Source of the DNA: Methylovulum sp.
Lineage (GTDB): Bacteria > Pseudomonadota > Gammaproteobacteria > Methylococcales > Methylomonadaceae
Assembly (NCBI GenBank): GCA_030653435.1
Contig: JAURZI010000047.1
Location: forward strand, 1-38,526
Length of the DNA: 38,526 nt
Reading direction: 5' to 3'
The position numbers were made by a program, and so were the translations under genes. Below, piece after piece: positions 9,043 to 17,974 of the stretch (position 1 is the first letter of the stretch; every line of letters begins with the position of its first letter). Under the pieces are notes generated by a model. It was not told the DNA's origin, made no database searches, and was given only the letters and a program-made list of their open reading frames with translations.

Positions 9043-11616
9043 TTACACCAGCTTTTTCAGCCGGTACAGCAAATCCAGCGCCTGCCTGGGACTCAGTTCA
9101 TCCGGGTTGGTGTCTTCCAGCAAACCGACTGCCGGGTGGCATTCCTTGGATGAGAACAAATCCAGTTGGTTAACGCCGGATTCCTGTTGTTGCCCGATAT
9201 AGGCATTGTTTTCCAGTTGCAGTAATTTGGCCTTGGCGTCATCGATCACGGAACGCGGTACGCCGGCCAGGGCAGCGACTTGCAAGCCGTAGCTTTGGTT
9301 GGCCGGGCCTGCTTTGACGGCATGCAGAAAAATAATGCCGTCACCATGTTCCATCGCATCCAGATGCACGTTGTGGATGGCTTTATGTTCATTGGCTAGC
9401 GTGGTCAATTCAAAATAATGGGTCGCGAACAAGGTAAAGGCTTTGGTTTCTTGGGCAAGATGATTGGCGCAGGCCCAGGCTAAGGACAAGCCATCGAAAG
9501 TGCTGGTGCCTCGGCCTATTTCATCCATCAAGATCAGGCTGTGGGCCGTGGCGTTGTGCAGGATATTGGCGGTTTCCGACATTTCGACCATAAACGTGGA
9601 ACGACCGCTAGCCAAGTCATCCGAAGCGCCTATGCGCGTGAAAATCTTGTCCACAGGGCCTAGGCTCAAAGATTTTGCCGGTACATAACAGCCGATATGC
9701 GCGATCAATACGATCAACGCGGCTTGGCGCATGTACGTTGATTTACCGCCCATATTGGGGCCGGTAATCACCAGCATCCGCCGCTGCCTGGAAAATGACA
9801 GGTCATTGGGCACAAACGGTATGTCGGAGATTTGCTCGACCACCAGATGCCGCCCGGCTTCTATCTCAATGCCGGATTCCGGTCTGAGCGTCGGTCTGGC
9901 CAGATTCAGGGTGTCGGCGCGCTCGGCAAACGTCGTCAGCACGTCGAGCTCAGCCAGGGCTGCGGCGCATTGCTGCAACGCTGTCAAAGACTCGCCCAAG
10001 ATGCCCAGCAACTCCTCGTACAAGGCTTTTTCAAAAGTCAGCGATTTTTCCCGCGCGCTGAGCACCTTGTCCTCAAAGGCTTTTAATTCTTCGGTGATAT
10101 AGCGTTCGGCGCCTTTTAAGGTTTGTTTACGATGGTAATGGGCAGGCACTTTATCGCTGTGTAAGTGCGATATTTCGAGGTAATAACCATGCACCCGGTT
10201 GTAATTGACTTTAAGCGTGCTGATGCCGGTTGCGGCTTTTTCACGCGCTTCCATGTCGATTAAAAACTGGTCGGCATGTTGACTTAAATATCGCAGCTCA
10301 TCGAGTTCCTGATGATAGCCGGTGGCGATGACGCCGCCGTCACGGATCAGCACCGGCGGATTGTCGATGATGGCTTTGGTGAGCAGCGCCAGCAGTTTGG
10401 GCTGTTCGCCGACCTGTCGGCATAACTGGCTAAGCTCCGGGTTGTCGTGCCGGGCCAAGGTTTGTTGCAGGGCGGGCAGCACGGCGAGCGTGTTACGCAA
10501 AACCAGCAAATCGCGTGGCCGCGCCGATTTCAGGGCAATGCGCGAACTGATGCGTTCAATATCGCCAACTTGCCGTAATTGTGTATGGACCTCGCGGAAT
10601 AAGCCTGCTTGGAGCAAGGTCTCGACACAGGCATAACGGGCATTTAACGTAATGTGCTTGCGTAGCGGGCGGTTCAGCCAGCGCCGCAAACAGCGGCCGC
10701 CCATTGCCGTCGCCGTTTTGTCGAGCACGCCGAACACGGTGTATTGCAGCTGCCCGGACGGATGCGTGTCCAGTTCAAGGTTGCGACGGCTGGCGGCGTC
10801 CAGCACAATGCAATCATCGCTGCTTTCTATGCGTATGCCCTGGATGTGCGGCAATGCGTTTTGTTGGGTGTCTTTAACGTATTGCAGCAAAGCGCCCGCA
10901 GCGGCAACGGCTAGCGGCAGGCCTTCACAACCGTAGCCTTTTAAATCCAGCGTCTTAAACTGTGCCAGTACGCGTTGCCTGGCGCTGGCTGCATCAAAAT
11001 GCCAAGGCGGCCTGCGGCACAAGCCGTTGCGCTGTTTCAGCTGTGCCGGCACGGACCAGTCTTCGCTAAACAGTAATTCGGCAGGATTCATGCGGCTTAA
11101 TTCGCTGAGCAATTGGTCGTCAGAGTGCACTTGCTGCAACACAAACCGGCCGCTACCCAAATCCAGGCAGGCAATGCCGTGTTGGTGTTGGTTGGAGCAC
11201 AGCGCCACCAACAGGTTGTCCTTGCGGTCTTCCAGCAGCGCCTCGTCGGTGACCGTGCCGGGCGTGACAATACGCACCACTTTACGATCTACCGGACCTT
11301 TGGACGTTGCCGGGTCGCCTATTTGTTCGCAAATCGCAACCGACACGCCGCCGCGCAATAATCTGGCGAGATAGCCTTCCGCAGCATGATAGGGGATGCC
11401 GGCCATCGCAATCGGCGCGCCTGCCGATTGCCCGCGGCTGGTCAAGGTAATGTCCAGCAGTTGCGAGGCTTTTTTGGCATCGTCAAAAAACAGTTCGTAA
11501 AAATCACCCATGCGGTAAAACAGCAAGGTGTCGGGATAATCGGCTTTGATGCGTAAATATTGCTGCATCATCGGGGTGTGTGCAGAATGGCTGTTTGTGT
11601 CGGTGGGCGTGTTCAT
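9043..11616 (-). CDS. mutS: DNA mismatch repair protein MutS
   Basis: 857 residues, full length for MutS. The mismatch-recognition Phe-x-Glu is in GDFYEL (F39, E41). Connector, lever and clamp regions follow. The ATPase has Walker A in GPNMGGKST near residue 620, then the signature TFMVEMSE, Walker [13 protein letters not shown] and FATHYFE. The C-terminal tail carries QLDLFSS, which resembles a beta-clamp-binding peptide of the QxxLF type, and ends in the usual helix-turn-helix dimer region ([17 protein letters not shown]). Start taken as the first ATG ([10 protein letters not shown]); the second Met pair at residues 16-17 is possible, as no strong ribosome site is visible. It ends 57 bases from the convergent dehydrogenase stop. 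Confidence 0.98.
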   Translation of the reverse strand: MNTPTDTNSHSAHTPMMQQYLRIKADYPDTLLFYRMGDFYELFFDDAKKASQLLDITLTSRGQSAGAPIAMAGIPYHAAEGYLARLLRGGVSVAICEQIGDPATSKGPVDRKVVRIVTPGTVTDEALLEDRKDNLLVALCSNQHQHGIACLDLGSGRFVLQQVHSDDQLLSELSRMNPAELLFSEDWSVPAQLKQRNGLCRRPPWHFDAASARQRVLAQFKTLDLKGYGCEGLPLAVAAAGALLQYVKDTQQNALPHIQGIRIESSDDCIVLDAASRRNLELDTHPSGQLQYTVFGVLDKTATAMGGRCLRRWLNRPLRKHITLNARYACVETLLQAGLFREVHTQLRQVGDIERISSRIALKSARPRDLLVLRNTLAVLPALQQTLARHDNPELSQLCRQVGEQPKLLALLTKAIIDNPPVLIRDGGVIATGYHQELDELRYLSQHADQFLIDMEAREKAATGISTLKVNYNRVHGYYLEISHLHSDKVPAHYHRKQTLKGAERYITEELKAFEDKVLSAREKSLTFEKALYEELLGILGESLTALQQCAAALAELDVLTTFAERADTLNLARPTLRPESGIEIEAGRHLVVEQISDIPFVPNDLSFSRQRRMLVITGPNMGGKSTYMRQAALIVLIAHIGCYVPAKSLSLGPVDKIFTRIGASDDLASGRSTFMVEMSETANILHNATAHSLILMDEIGRGTSTFDGLSLAWACANHLAQETKAFTLFATHYFELTTLANEHKAIHNVHLDAMEHGDGIIFLHAVKAGPANQSYGLQVAALAGVPRSVIDDAKAKLLQLENNAYIGQQQESGVNQLDLFSSKECHPAVGLLEDTNPDELSPRQALDLLYRLKKLV

Positions 11617-11629
11617 GGTTGTTCAGTCA

Positions 11630-11694
11630 GGGAAGGCGCGCATGGCGCGCCCATATTTGAGTCCTTTTAGCAAGGTGCGCCTTGCGCGCCTCCC
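11630..11694. repeat. GC-rich double palindrome (REP/MITE-like) upstream of mutS
   Basis: Two adjacent palindromes, GGCGCGCATGGCGCGCC and GGTGCGCCTTGCGCGCC, are separated by 27 bases. The outer ends GGGAaGGCGCGC and GCGCGCCTCCC are inverted complements apart from one extra base. The whole can fold as one long hairpin or as two. It fills the gap between mutS and the upstream minus-strand gene (ending at 11712), where it could act as a transcription attenuator. Confidence 0.6.
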
Positions 11695-11711
11695 GCCAAG
11701 CATGTGGAAAA

Positions 11712-12656
11712 TTATTTGCCCAGACGTCCGGGCAGTTCGACCATGGCTTGCCGAACCTCTTCCCTGGTGCCGATAACCGCCAGGCAGCGGTAACTGTATC
11801 GGCCCGGTTTTATAGCCTGTTCCCGAAACACGCAACTCCATTTGCTGGTGGACGGGTAGATAAAGCGCCCGTAGCCGGATCTGGCTTTAGGCAGCATCGG
11901 TGAATAAACCCCCATGGCATAACGTCCGTCCGGCGTGGACAGGATTACGGGCAGGGCTTGCTCGCCTTCTCCGGGAGCGGGCAACAAGCGCCCGTTGGGA
12001 TCAACCACATCAACGCGGCTGAAGTCATTGGGCAAGTGCGCCGATAGGGCCTCGAATGTAGCCTCCTGGTGAGCTTCGGGTACATCATATTGGACGCGGT
12101 AATCAATGACGTTGGCCAGGCCGGCAACGCCGACAGTAATTTGCTTATGCAGGATATGCTTGCTAAGCACGGTTTCGTTCTGGCTGTATAAAAGGTCGGG
12201 CCGTGCGCCGCAGTAATCTTTGCCATGGGTTTTGTTCGCTTTGGGCTTGCGGTAACGGGTTTTGGGCGGCGTCCAGAAGGCCATTTGCGTTGTTGTCTCC
12301 ATGATATGGTCATTAACGCTAATGTCCAGCAACAGGCTGGATGTGGTTTTGCCTTTATCGTTCTGCGCCCCGGCTTCGGTAGGGTTGTAGCAGGCGCCCA
12401 TGCCGTCAAAAAACGAGGCGCTTTGGAATTCGCGACCGTTATCGGCGGCATCTATAAATTCCTTGCCCCGGAACCGGATAGAACTGACCGCTCCGGCAAA
12501 CAACCGACTGGCAGTGATCTCCAGCACCGAATCGAACACTTTTTGGCTCAGCACCCACACGCCTGGGCCGCGTTGGACATTATCCGGCTGTTGTACGGCG
12601 GCTGATGCCGTGTGCAAGGTCAATAACACGGCGGGCAGCCATAGTAGCGTTTTCAT
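11712..12656 (-). CDS. Exported protein of unknown function
   Basis: 314 residues with a clear signal peptide (MKTLLWLPAVLLTLHTASAA, cleavage near 19-20), so it is periplasmic or secreted. I do not recognise the family firmly. The segment GKEFIDAADNGREFQSASFF followed by CYNPTEAG has the look of mutarotase-like beta-sandwich proteins that bind sugars, but this is a weak impression. Two cysteines in the second half (DYCGARP and KWSCVF) could pair after export, and a third is in GACYNP. GAGGAG precedes the ATG at a good distance. It lies 11 bases after the GNAT gene on the same strand, so the two are probably one operon, perhaps running on into mutS through the palindrome at 11630. Confidence 0.75.
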   Translation of the reverse strand: MKTLLWLPAVLLTLHTASAAVQQPDNVQRGPGVWVLSQKVFDSVLEITASRLFAGAVSSIRFRGKEFIDAADNGREFQSASFFDGMGACYNPTEAGAQNDKGKTTSSLLLDISVNDHIMETTTQMAFWTPPKTRYRKPKANKTHGKDYCGARPDLLYSQNETVLSKHILHKQITVGVAGLANVIDYRVQYDVPEAHQEATFEALSAHLPNDFSRVDVVDPNGRLLPAPGEGEQALPVILSTPDGRYAMGVYSPMLPKARSGYGRFIYPSTSKWSCVFREQAIKPGRYSYRCLAVIGTREEVRQAMVELPGRLGK

Positions 12657-12667
12657 GTTCAGCTCCT

Positions 12668-13516
12668 CTAGCCTAATTCCAGGCTGGTTACGCCGTATAG
12701 ATTGCTTAAATCTATTGCCGGGTTTTGTTGTGTGTACATGCGTGCCGTCTCAAACACTGGTTGCATGCCATAGCTGGTGACGAGGTTTAAGGCATGCTGG
12801 TTCGGTTCGGGAATATCGATAAAAAAATCGCTGTCGTCAGGGATATGGCTTAATAAGGCGCTTAGCAACTGTGCAGCATCGCCAGGGCTATCTGCAAATA
12901 AAGGGCCTATCCGGTAGCCGCCGTCACAAGCCCGAATGACGCCATAACCGCTGATTTTGTTTGCAGATAACGCCGCCAGTGCCGCCCCCTGTTTTTGCTT
13001 AATCCAGGATTGCAGGAATCCGGCCCTGGAGGCCGGGAAGTAGCGGCTGTCATACTGGAGCAAGGCGTCAAACGGCACGGCGTCTATTGCGGCTATATCC
13101 GGGCCTGGCGCAGCTTGTGCGCTGTCATGGGCGCCCTGGTAGCGCACGTTGCGGCAGGCGATATGGAAACCTGATTTTTGGTAATTGTGTTGTTGTTCGA
13201 TTACGCCATCAAGGCCAATATTGCGGCCTTGCAGATAAGCCATCGCCGTTTGCCACAAGCGCATGCCAAAACCCTGTCCACGCCATTCGGGCTTGACGAT
13301 ATAGAAGCCGATAAAGCCAAAATCGTCACCGTATTTGACGGCGGAAATACAGCCTATGGGCTCGCCATCAAGCAAGCCAATAAAAAATCCGTTCGGGTCG
13401 GTGGGATAAAAATGCCCGGCGTCGTGCAGCCCTGGCCGCCAGCCCTCCAGTTTTGCCCAGGCCAGCGCCAGATCGATTTCGGGGCGTGTCATGCTGCGAA
13501 TAATATAATTGCTCAT
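12668..13516 (-). CDS. GNAT-family N-acetyltransferase (two GNAT-like halves)
   Basis: 282 residues. The N-terminal half is a classical GNAT fold: GLLDGEPIGCISAVKYG, then FIGFYIVKPEWRGQGFGMRL, whose RGQGFG is the acetyl-CoA pyrophosphate loop. The C-terminal half (about 160-282) resembles the second GNAT-like domain found in the family with Acetyltransf_18-type tails (GYGVIRACDGGYRIGPLFAD). Substrate unknown. GAGGAAC lies just upstream of the ATG. It is the first gene of a minus-strand unit with the exported protein 11 bases downstream. Confidence 0.88.
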   Translation of the reverse strand: MSNYIIRSMTRPEIDLALAWAKLEGWRPGLHDAGHFYPTDPNGFFIGLLDGEPIGCISAVKYGDDFGFIGFYIVKPEWRGQGFGMRLWQTAMAYLQGRNIGLDGVIEQQHNYQKSGFHIACRNVRYQGAHDSAQAAPGPDIAAIDAVPFDALLQYDSRYFPASRAGFLQSWIKQKQGAALAALSANKISGYGVIRACDGGYRIGPLFADSPGDAAQLLSALLSHIPDDSDFFIDIPEPNQHALNLVTSYGMQPVFETARMYTQQNPAIDLSNLYGVTSLELG

Positions 13517-13758
13517 TCTGTTCCTCGGTCAATTTAGTGGTCAGCCATAGTAGCAAAAACAGGCCGCAATGCGGAGCCGCTGCCAAAGCCATGGGCAAGC
13601 CGCTTTAATGGGAATGCTTTATTAATCGGTTCCAGCAGATATTAAGTGCAGTTCACGCATAATATTTCCCCGATGCTGACGCAATGCCCGTGGGCTGGAT
13701 GAAAAAGCAGGGCGGGATGTCTGGATAGCGATCATCAGTCGACGCTACGGCGTTTTCG

Positions 13759-13794
13759 GCCTATATTGCTGACGACGCCGACAGCAATATAGGC
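13759..13794. repeat. Perfect 13-bp inverted repeat
   Basis: Arms GCCTATATTGCTG and CAGCAATATAGGC flank a 10-base loop. It lies about 210 bases upstream of the flavoprotein start, without a T tract on either side. It may be a mobile-element relic, an operator or a hairpin in a leader RNA. Confidence 0.6.
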
Positions 13795-13991
13795 GATGAT
13801 ACCGTTATCGCGCAATGATTTCTTCGGGCCGCAAGCCGTCGCCCTGATGGGAGGCCTAACGATAGCCCTTGCTGACGGTGTTTTTCCTGCCCGTGCGCCA
13901 TGCCGCTTGGTTTAAGGTAAAGCGGGGAGTATCGGTACGGTTAACCCAGTAAACTGTGTCCTGGTTTTTTTTGATAACTTCCTGGTGTGAC

Positions 13992-13995
13992 GGAG
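13992..13995 (+). promoter_or_regulatory. Ribosome binding site that fixes the flavoprotein start
   Basis: GGAG lies 6 bases before the ATG at 14002. An in-frame GTG at 13987 starts before this site and is therefore unlikely to be used. Confidence 0.65.
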
Positions 13996-14001
13996 ATAAA
14001 A

Positions 14002-16149
14002 ATGTACGCTACCCGCATCGTATTACTGCTCGTTATTGCAACGTTGATGGCCGTGTTTTTTGCCCTGGGCGGCCCGGACTATTTGACGCTGGCGGCGCTT
14101 AAATCCCAGTACGCCGGGATCATCGCCTTCAGTGAGGCGCACAGGGCGCAAGCCATCGCCTTTTATAGTTTGATATATATTGTGGTCACCGGCTTGTCCT
14201 TACCCGGGGCGACTATGTTAACGCTGGCAGGCGGTGCGGTTTTCGGCCTGTTTTGGGGTACCGTGATTGTGTCTTTTACCTCGACGCTAGGCGCAACACT
14301 AGCCTTTTTAGCAGCGCGTTTTTTATTCAGGGAGGCCATTGCGGAGCGTTTTGGCGACCGGCTTAACGCCATCAACGACGGCATCGAACGCGACGGCGCT
14401 TATTATTTGTTCACGTTAAGACTGGTGCCGTTATTCCCATTTTTTGCCATCAACTCGCTGATGGGTTTGACGACATTAAAAACGTCCACGTTTTATGCCG
14501 TCAGCCAACTGGGTATGCTGGCGGGAACCTTGGTTTACGTCAATGCAGGCACCCAGTTGGCCAGGCTGGACTCGTTGGCGGGCATTTTATCGCCCACGTT
14601 AATCGTGTCCTTTGCTTTATTGGGCGTGTTTCCTCTGCTGGTAAAAAAAATCCTCGATGCTGCCGAGGCCGCCAAGATTTATCGCAACTGGACCAAACCG
14701 CCGCACTTTGATAACAATCTGGTCGTCATCGGCGCCGGTGCGGGCGGACTGGTGACGGCTTATATAGCCGCCACAGTTAAGGCCAAGGTAACCCTGGTGG
14801 AAAAGCATGCTATGGGCGGCGATTGCCTGAATACCGGTTGTGTGCCGTCAAAAGCGCTGATACGCTCCGCAAGGTTGTTGGCACAAATCCGCCGCAGTGC
14901 GGAACTGGGCATTAAAGCCGCCAGCGCCGACTATGCCTTTGCCGACGTGATGGAGCGGGTGCAAACCGTTATCAACACCGTTGCGCCGCATGATTCCATC
15001 GAGCGTTATACCGGACTGGGCATAGAGGTTATTACCGGCACGGCAAACATCATTTCACCGTGGGAGGTTGAAGTTAAAACCGCCACGGGCACGCATACCC
15101 TCACTACCCGCGCCATCGTCATTGCCGCAGGCGCAAAGCCTTGGGTGCCGTCTATTCCGGGTTTGGCCGAGATCGGCTATTTTACGTCGGACACGATCTG
15201 GCAGCTGCGCGAGCAGCCTAAGCGCTTGTTGGTGTTGGGCGGCGGGGCGATAGGCTGCGAGCTGGCCCAGGCTTTTGCGCGTTTGGGTTGTCAGGTGACC
15301 CAAGTGGAAATATTGCCGAGATTGTTGATGCGCGAAGACGAAGACGTGTCCGCCATCGTAGAAACCCGTTTTCAGCAGGAAGGCATACGGGTTTTGCTTG
15401 GGCATGACGCCCAGCAGTTTATGCAGGAAAACGGTGAAAAAATACTGGTCGCCGGGCATCAGGGCCGCGAAGTCCGTATTGCGTTCGACCAGGTTTTGCT
15501 GGCGCTGGGCCGCGCGGCGAATGTTTCCGGCTATGGCGTCGAAGCGCTGGGCATTAAGCTATCGCCGCGCAATACGATAGCCGTCAACGCATTTCAGCAA
15601 ACCAATTACCCGAATATCTATGCTTGCGGCGATGTCGCAGGCCCTTATCTGTTTACGCATGCGGCGGCGCATCAGGCCTGGTATGCGGCGGTAAATGCCT
15701 TGTTCGGCGGTTTCAGATCATTCCGCACCGATTATTCCGCGCTGCCTTATGCAACGTTTATTGACCCCGAACTGGCGCGGGTCGGCCTGAATGAGCGGGA
15801 GGCCAAGGCACAAGGCATCGCTTATGAGGTCAGCACCTACTCTCTTAATGAACTGGATCGGGCGATCACCGACAGCGTGGGGATAGGTTTCGTCAAGGTG
15901 CTGACCCAACCCGGCAAGGATAAAATCCTTGGTGTGACTATCGTCGGCGAGCAAGCCGCAGAGTCGATTGCCGAATTCGTGTTGGCGATGAAGTATAAGC
16001 TGGGGTTGAACAAGCTGCTGCAAACTGTCCATATTTATCCGACCATGGCAGAAGCGAACAAATATGCGGCCGGCGTCCGGAAGCGCCGGCATGCCCCGCA
16101 AACACTGCTAAAATGCCTGCATTATTACCATGCTTGGCGGCGACATTAA
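14002..16149 (+). CDS. TVP38/DedA-type membrane domain fused to a mercuric-reductase-like FAD disulfide oxidoreductase
   Basis: About 715 residues from the ATG at 14002. Residues 1-215 form a polytopic membrane domain of the TVP38/TMEM64 (VTT, SNARE-associated) type, with SLPGATMLTLAGGAVFG and the conserved LRLVPLFPFFAINSLMGLTT. The rest is a class I pyridine-nucleotide-disulfide oxidoreductase: FAD motif VVIGAGAGGLVTAY, redox disulfide GGDCLNTGCVPSKA (C275/C280), NAD(P) motif LLVLGGGAIGCELA, FAD site IYACGDVAG and the C-terminal HIYPTMAE His-Glu pair. It lacks the N-terminal HMA domain and the C-terminal Cys pair of true MerA, so Hg(II) reduction is not supported. Membrane-tethered, substrate unknown. 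It is followed 62 bases later by arsS; similar pairings recur in proteobacteria, to my recollection. Confidence 0.9.
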   Translation: MYATRIVLLLVIATLMAVFFALGGPDYLTLAALKSQYAGIIAFSEAHRAQAIAFYSLIYIVVTGLSLPGATMLTLAGGAVFGLFWGTVIVSFTSTLGATLAFLAARFLFREAIAERFGDRLNAINDGIERDGAYYLFTLRLVPLFPFFAINSLMGLTTLKTSTFYAVSQLGMLAGTLVYVNAGTQLARLDSLAGILSPTLIVSFALLGVFPLLVKKILDAAEAAKIYRNWTKPPHFDNNLVVIGAGAGGLVTAYIAATVKAKVTLVEKHAMGGDCLNTGCVPSKALIRSARLLAQIRRSAELGIKAASADYAFADVMERVQTVINTVAPHDSIERYTGLGIEVITGTANIISPWEVEVKTATGTHTLTTRAIVIAAGAKPWVPSIPGLAEIGYFTSDTIWQLREQPKRLLVLGGGAIGCELAQAFARLGCQVTQVEILPRLLMREDEDVSAIVETRFQQEGIRVLLGHDAQQFMQENGEKILVAGHQGREVRIAFDQVLLALGRAANVSGYGVEALGIKLSPRNTIAVNAFQQTNYPNIYACGDVAGPYLFTHAAAHQAWYAAVNALFGGFRSFRTDYSALPYATFIDPELARVGLNEREAKAQGIAYEVSTYSLNELDRAITDSVGIGFVKVLTQPGKDKILGVTIVGEQAAESIAEFVLAMKYKLGLNKLLQTVHIYPTMAEANKYAAGVRKRRHAPQTLLKCLHYYHAWRRH

Positions 16150-16211
16150 TGGTTTTTCTCCGGCAATCGCCACGGCCTACGAAGACAGACCAAAACTATC
16201 GGGATGACTAT

Positions 16212-17168
16212 ATGCTTGATTCGCTACCCTATTTGCAAGACTCCGACTTTCCGGTCATTACTCGCCATCAACTGGAGATCCTGCAAGTCAATCTGGGCTA
16301 TTTATGCAACTTGAGTTGTACCCATTGTCACGTCAATGCCGGCCCCAAACGTACCGAGGTCATGGCTAAAACGACGGTCGACCAAGTGTTGGCCTTCATT
16401 GACCATAACGGCGGCGGGTTGCATACGCTGGATTTGACGGGTGGCGCACCGGAAATGAACCCTCATTTCCGCTATCTGGTGACCGGGGCCAAAGCCAGAG
16501 GGCTTAAGGTCATAGACCGTTGTAATCTGGCGATATTGCTGGAGGACGGCTTCCAGGATATGGGCGAATTTCTGGCGCATCATCAGGTAGAGATCGTGGC
16601 GTCGTTACCGTGTTATCTTCAGGATAATGTCGATAGGCAGCGCGGCAAGGGCACGTTCGACGCCAGCATCCGCGCGTTGCAGGGTTTGAATGCGCTAGGT
16701 TATGGCATGCCCGGCAGCGGTTTGTCGTTAAACCTGGTTTTTAACCCGCAAGGCGCGAGCCTGCCGCCCGAACAACAGGCGCTGGAGCAGGCCTATAAGC
16801 AGCATTTGCATGCGGGTTACGGCATTGTCTTCAACCACTTGTACGCGTTAACGAACTCACCTGTGCAACGTTTCGGCAGCGTATTGTTAAGCTCCGGGCA
16901 ATTTGATACTTATATGGCGTTGCTGAAAACGCACTACAATGCCGCAACGCTAGCTAAGCTGATGTGCCGCAACACCTTGAGCGTGGACTGGCAGGGTTTT
17001 GTTTATGATTGCGATTTTAACCAAATGCTGGGCTTGCCTTTAGGCGGCGGGCAACAAACCCATATCACCCAGGTTCCCGCATTGGCCGGTAAACCTATCC
17101 ATACCTTGCAACATTGTTACGCTTGTACGGCGGGACAGGGCAGCAGTTGCAGCGGTGTTACCCAATGA
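16212..17168 (+). CDS. arsS: Arsenosugar biosynthesis radical SAM protein ArsS
   Basis: About 318 residues from the ATG at 16212 (GGGAT about 7 bases upstream); an upstream extension of the frame is not family-like. The radical SAM cluster motif is CNLSCTHC (C32, C36, C39) after LEILQVNLGYL, followed by HVNAGPKRTE and LDLTGGAPEMNP. The C-terminal DUF3641 region has LMCRNTLSVDWQGFVYDCDF and ends in HCYACTAGQGSSCSG, both typical of ArsS. The enzyme joins the adenosyl group to dimethylarsinate on the way to arsenosugars and needs methylated arsenic, normally made by ArsM, which is not in this window. Its stop overlaps the next gene (ATGA). Confidence 0.93.
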   Translation: MLDSLPYLQDSDFPVITRHQLEILQVNLGYLCNLSCTHCHVNAGPKRTEVMAKTTVDQVLAFIDHNGGGLHTLDLTGGAPEMNPHFRYLVTGAKARGLKVIDRCNLAILLEDGFQDMGEFLAHHQVEIVASLPCYLQDNVDRQRGKGTFDASIRALQGLNALGYGMPGSGLSLNLVFNPQGASLPPEQQALEQAYKQHLHAGYGIVFNHLYALTNSPVQRFGSVLLSSGQFDTYMALLKTHYNAATLAKLMCRNTLSVDWQGFVYDCDFNQMLGLPLGGGQQTHITQVPALAGKPIHTLQHCYACTAGQGSSCSGVTQ

Positions 17169-17974
17169 GGCCGGATAGTTTGGCTGTCACGCAAAGCCTG
17201 CACGAACACGAAACCGTAGAACTGGCAACAGACAGCATTCACCTCTGGTTTGCCTTCCCGCATGAAATCACCGACCCTGATCTGTTGGCGCGTTATGCAC
17301 AATGGCTTAGCGCAGAAGAGCTGGCACAACAACAACGCTTTTATTTTGCCAAACACCGCCATCAATACCTGATAACCCGTGCCTTGGTGCGCTCAACCTT
17401 ATCCTGTTATGCCGATGTTGCGCCTGGCGACTGGCGTTTTTCCCGCAACGCCTACGGCAAGCCGGAAATCATGCCCGGCCTGACGGACATGCCGATACGG
17501 TTTAATCTTTCGCATACCGATGGCTTGGTCGTGTGCGCGGTGGTGTTGCAGCATGACTTGGGCGTGGATGTTGAGTTCAGGGAAAGGGCCAGTGCGGCGG
17601 TCAATATTGCCGAACATTATTTTTCGGCCCCGGAAGTCGAGGCGCTTTACCAGCTTCCGTACAGCGAACAAAAAAACCGTTTTTTTGATTACTGGACACT
17701 TAAGGAAGCGTATATCAAGGCCAAGGGCATGGGCTTGTCATTGCCGCTGGACCAATTTAGCTTCCATCTTGCCGACAACAGGCCGCCGGTCATCAGCTTT
17801 GACGACCGTCTGACCGACCATCCGCAGCACTGGCAGTTCTGGCGTATCAGGCCCAGTGAGCAACATGTCGCAGCCGTTGCCGTCAACGCGCCGACTAGCC
17901 GTATCTTCCAGATGGCTATAAAAAAAGTAGTGCCGCTGGTTGGCACGACGGTTTTTGCGTGTGAGTTTTTATAA
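17165..17974 (+). CDS. Sfp-type 4'-phosphopantetheinyl transferase
   Basis: 269 residues from the ATG at 17165, which overlaps the arsS stop by 4 bases (ATGA), so the two are translationally coupled. It transfers phosphopantetheine from CoA to carrier proteins. Family motifs are NAYGKPEI, FNLSHTDG (114-120), GVDVE (133-137, metal-binding Asp/Glu) and WTLKEAYIKAKG (177-188, catalytic Glu and Lys). The length of more than 220 residues and these motifs put it in the Sfp/EntD group rather than AcpS. This group usually serves polyketide, peptide or polyunsaturated-lipid synthases; none is in the window, but a type II thioesterase lies 2.6 kb on. Its 3' end overlaps the convergent lipoprotein gene by 6 bases. 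Confidence 0.93.
   Translation: MRPDSLAVTQSLHEHETVELATDSIHLWFAFPHEITDPDLLARYAQWLSAEELAQQQRFYFAKHRHQYLITRALVRSTLSCYADVAPGDWRFSRNAYGKPEIMPGLTDMPIRFNLSHTDGLVVCAVVLQHDLGVDVEFRERASAAVNIAEHYFSAPEVEALYQLPYSEQKNRFFDYWTLKEAYIKAKGMGLSLPLDQFSFHLADNRPPVISFDDRLTDHPQHWQFWRIRPSEQHVAAVAVNAPTSRIFQMAIKKVVPLVGTTVFACEFL

Larger units (their letters stand above)
13517..14001. other. 485-bp divergent intergenic region with a long inverted repeat
   Basis: No gene was recognised here. The main feature is a perfect 13-bp inverted repeat, GCCTATATTGCTG at 13759-13771 and CAGCAATATAGGC at 13782-13794, with a 10-base loop. The rest has a composition like coding DNA but is broken by stops in every frame, so it may be the remains of a decayed gene or element. 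Promoters for the GNAT gene (leftwards) and the membrane flavoprotein gene (rightwards) must lie within it. Confidence 0.5.

Noticed and set aside
14700-16100. Calling the flavoprotein mercuric reductase (MerA)
   Set aside because: The HMA domain and the C-terminal cysteine pair are absent and no mer genes are near.
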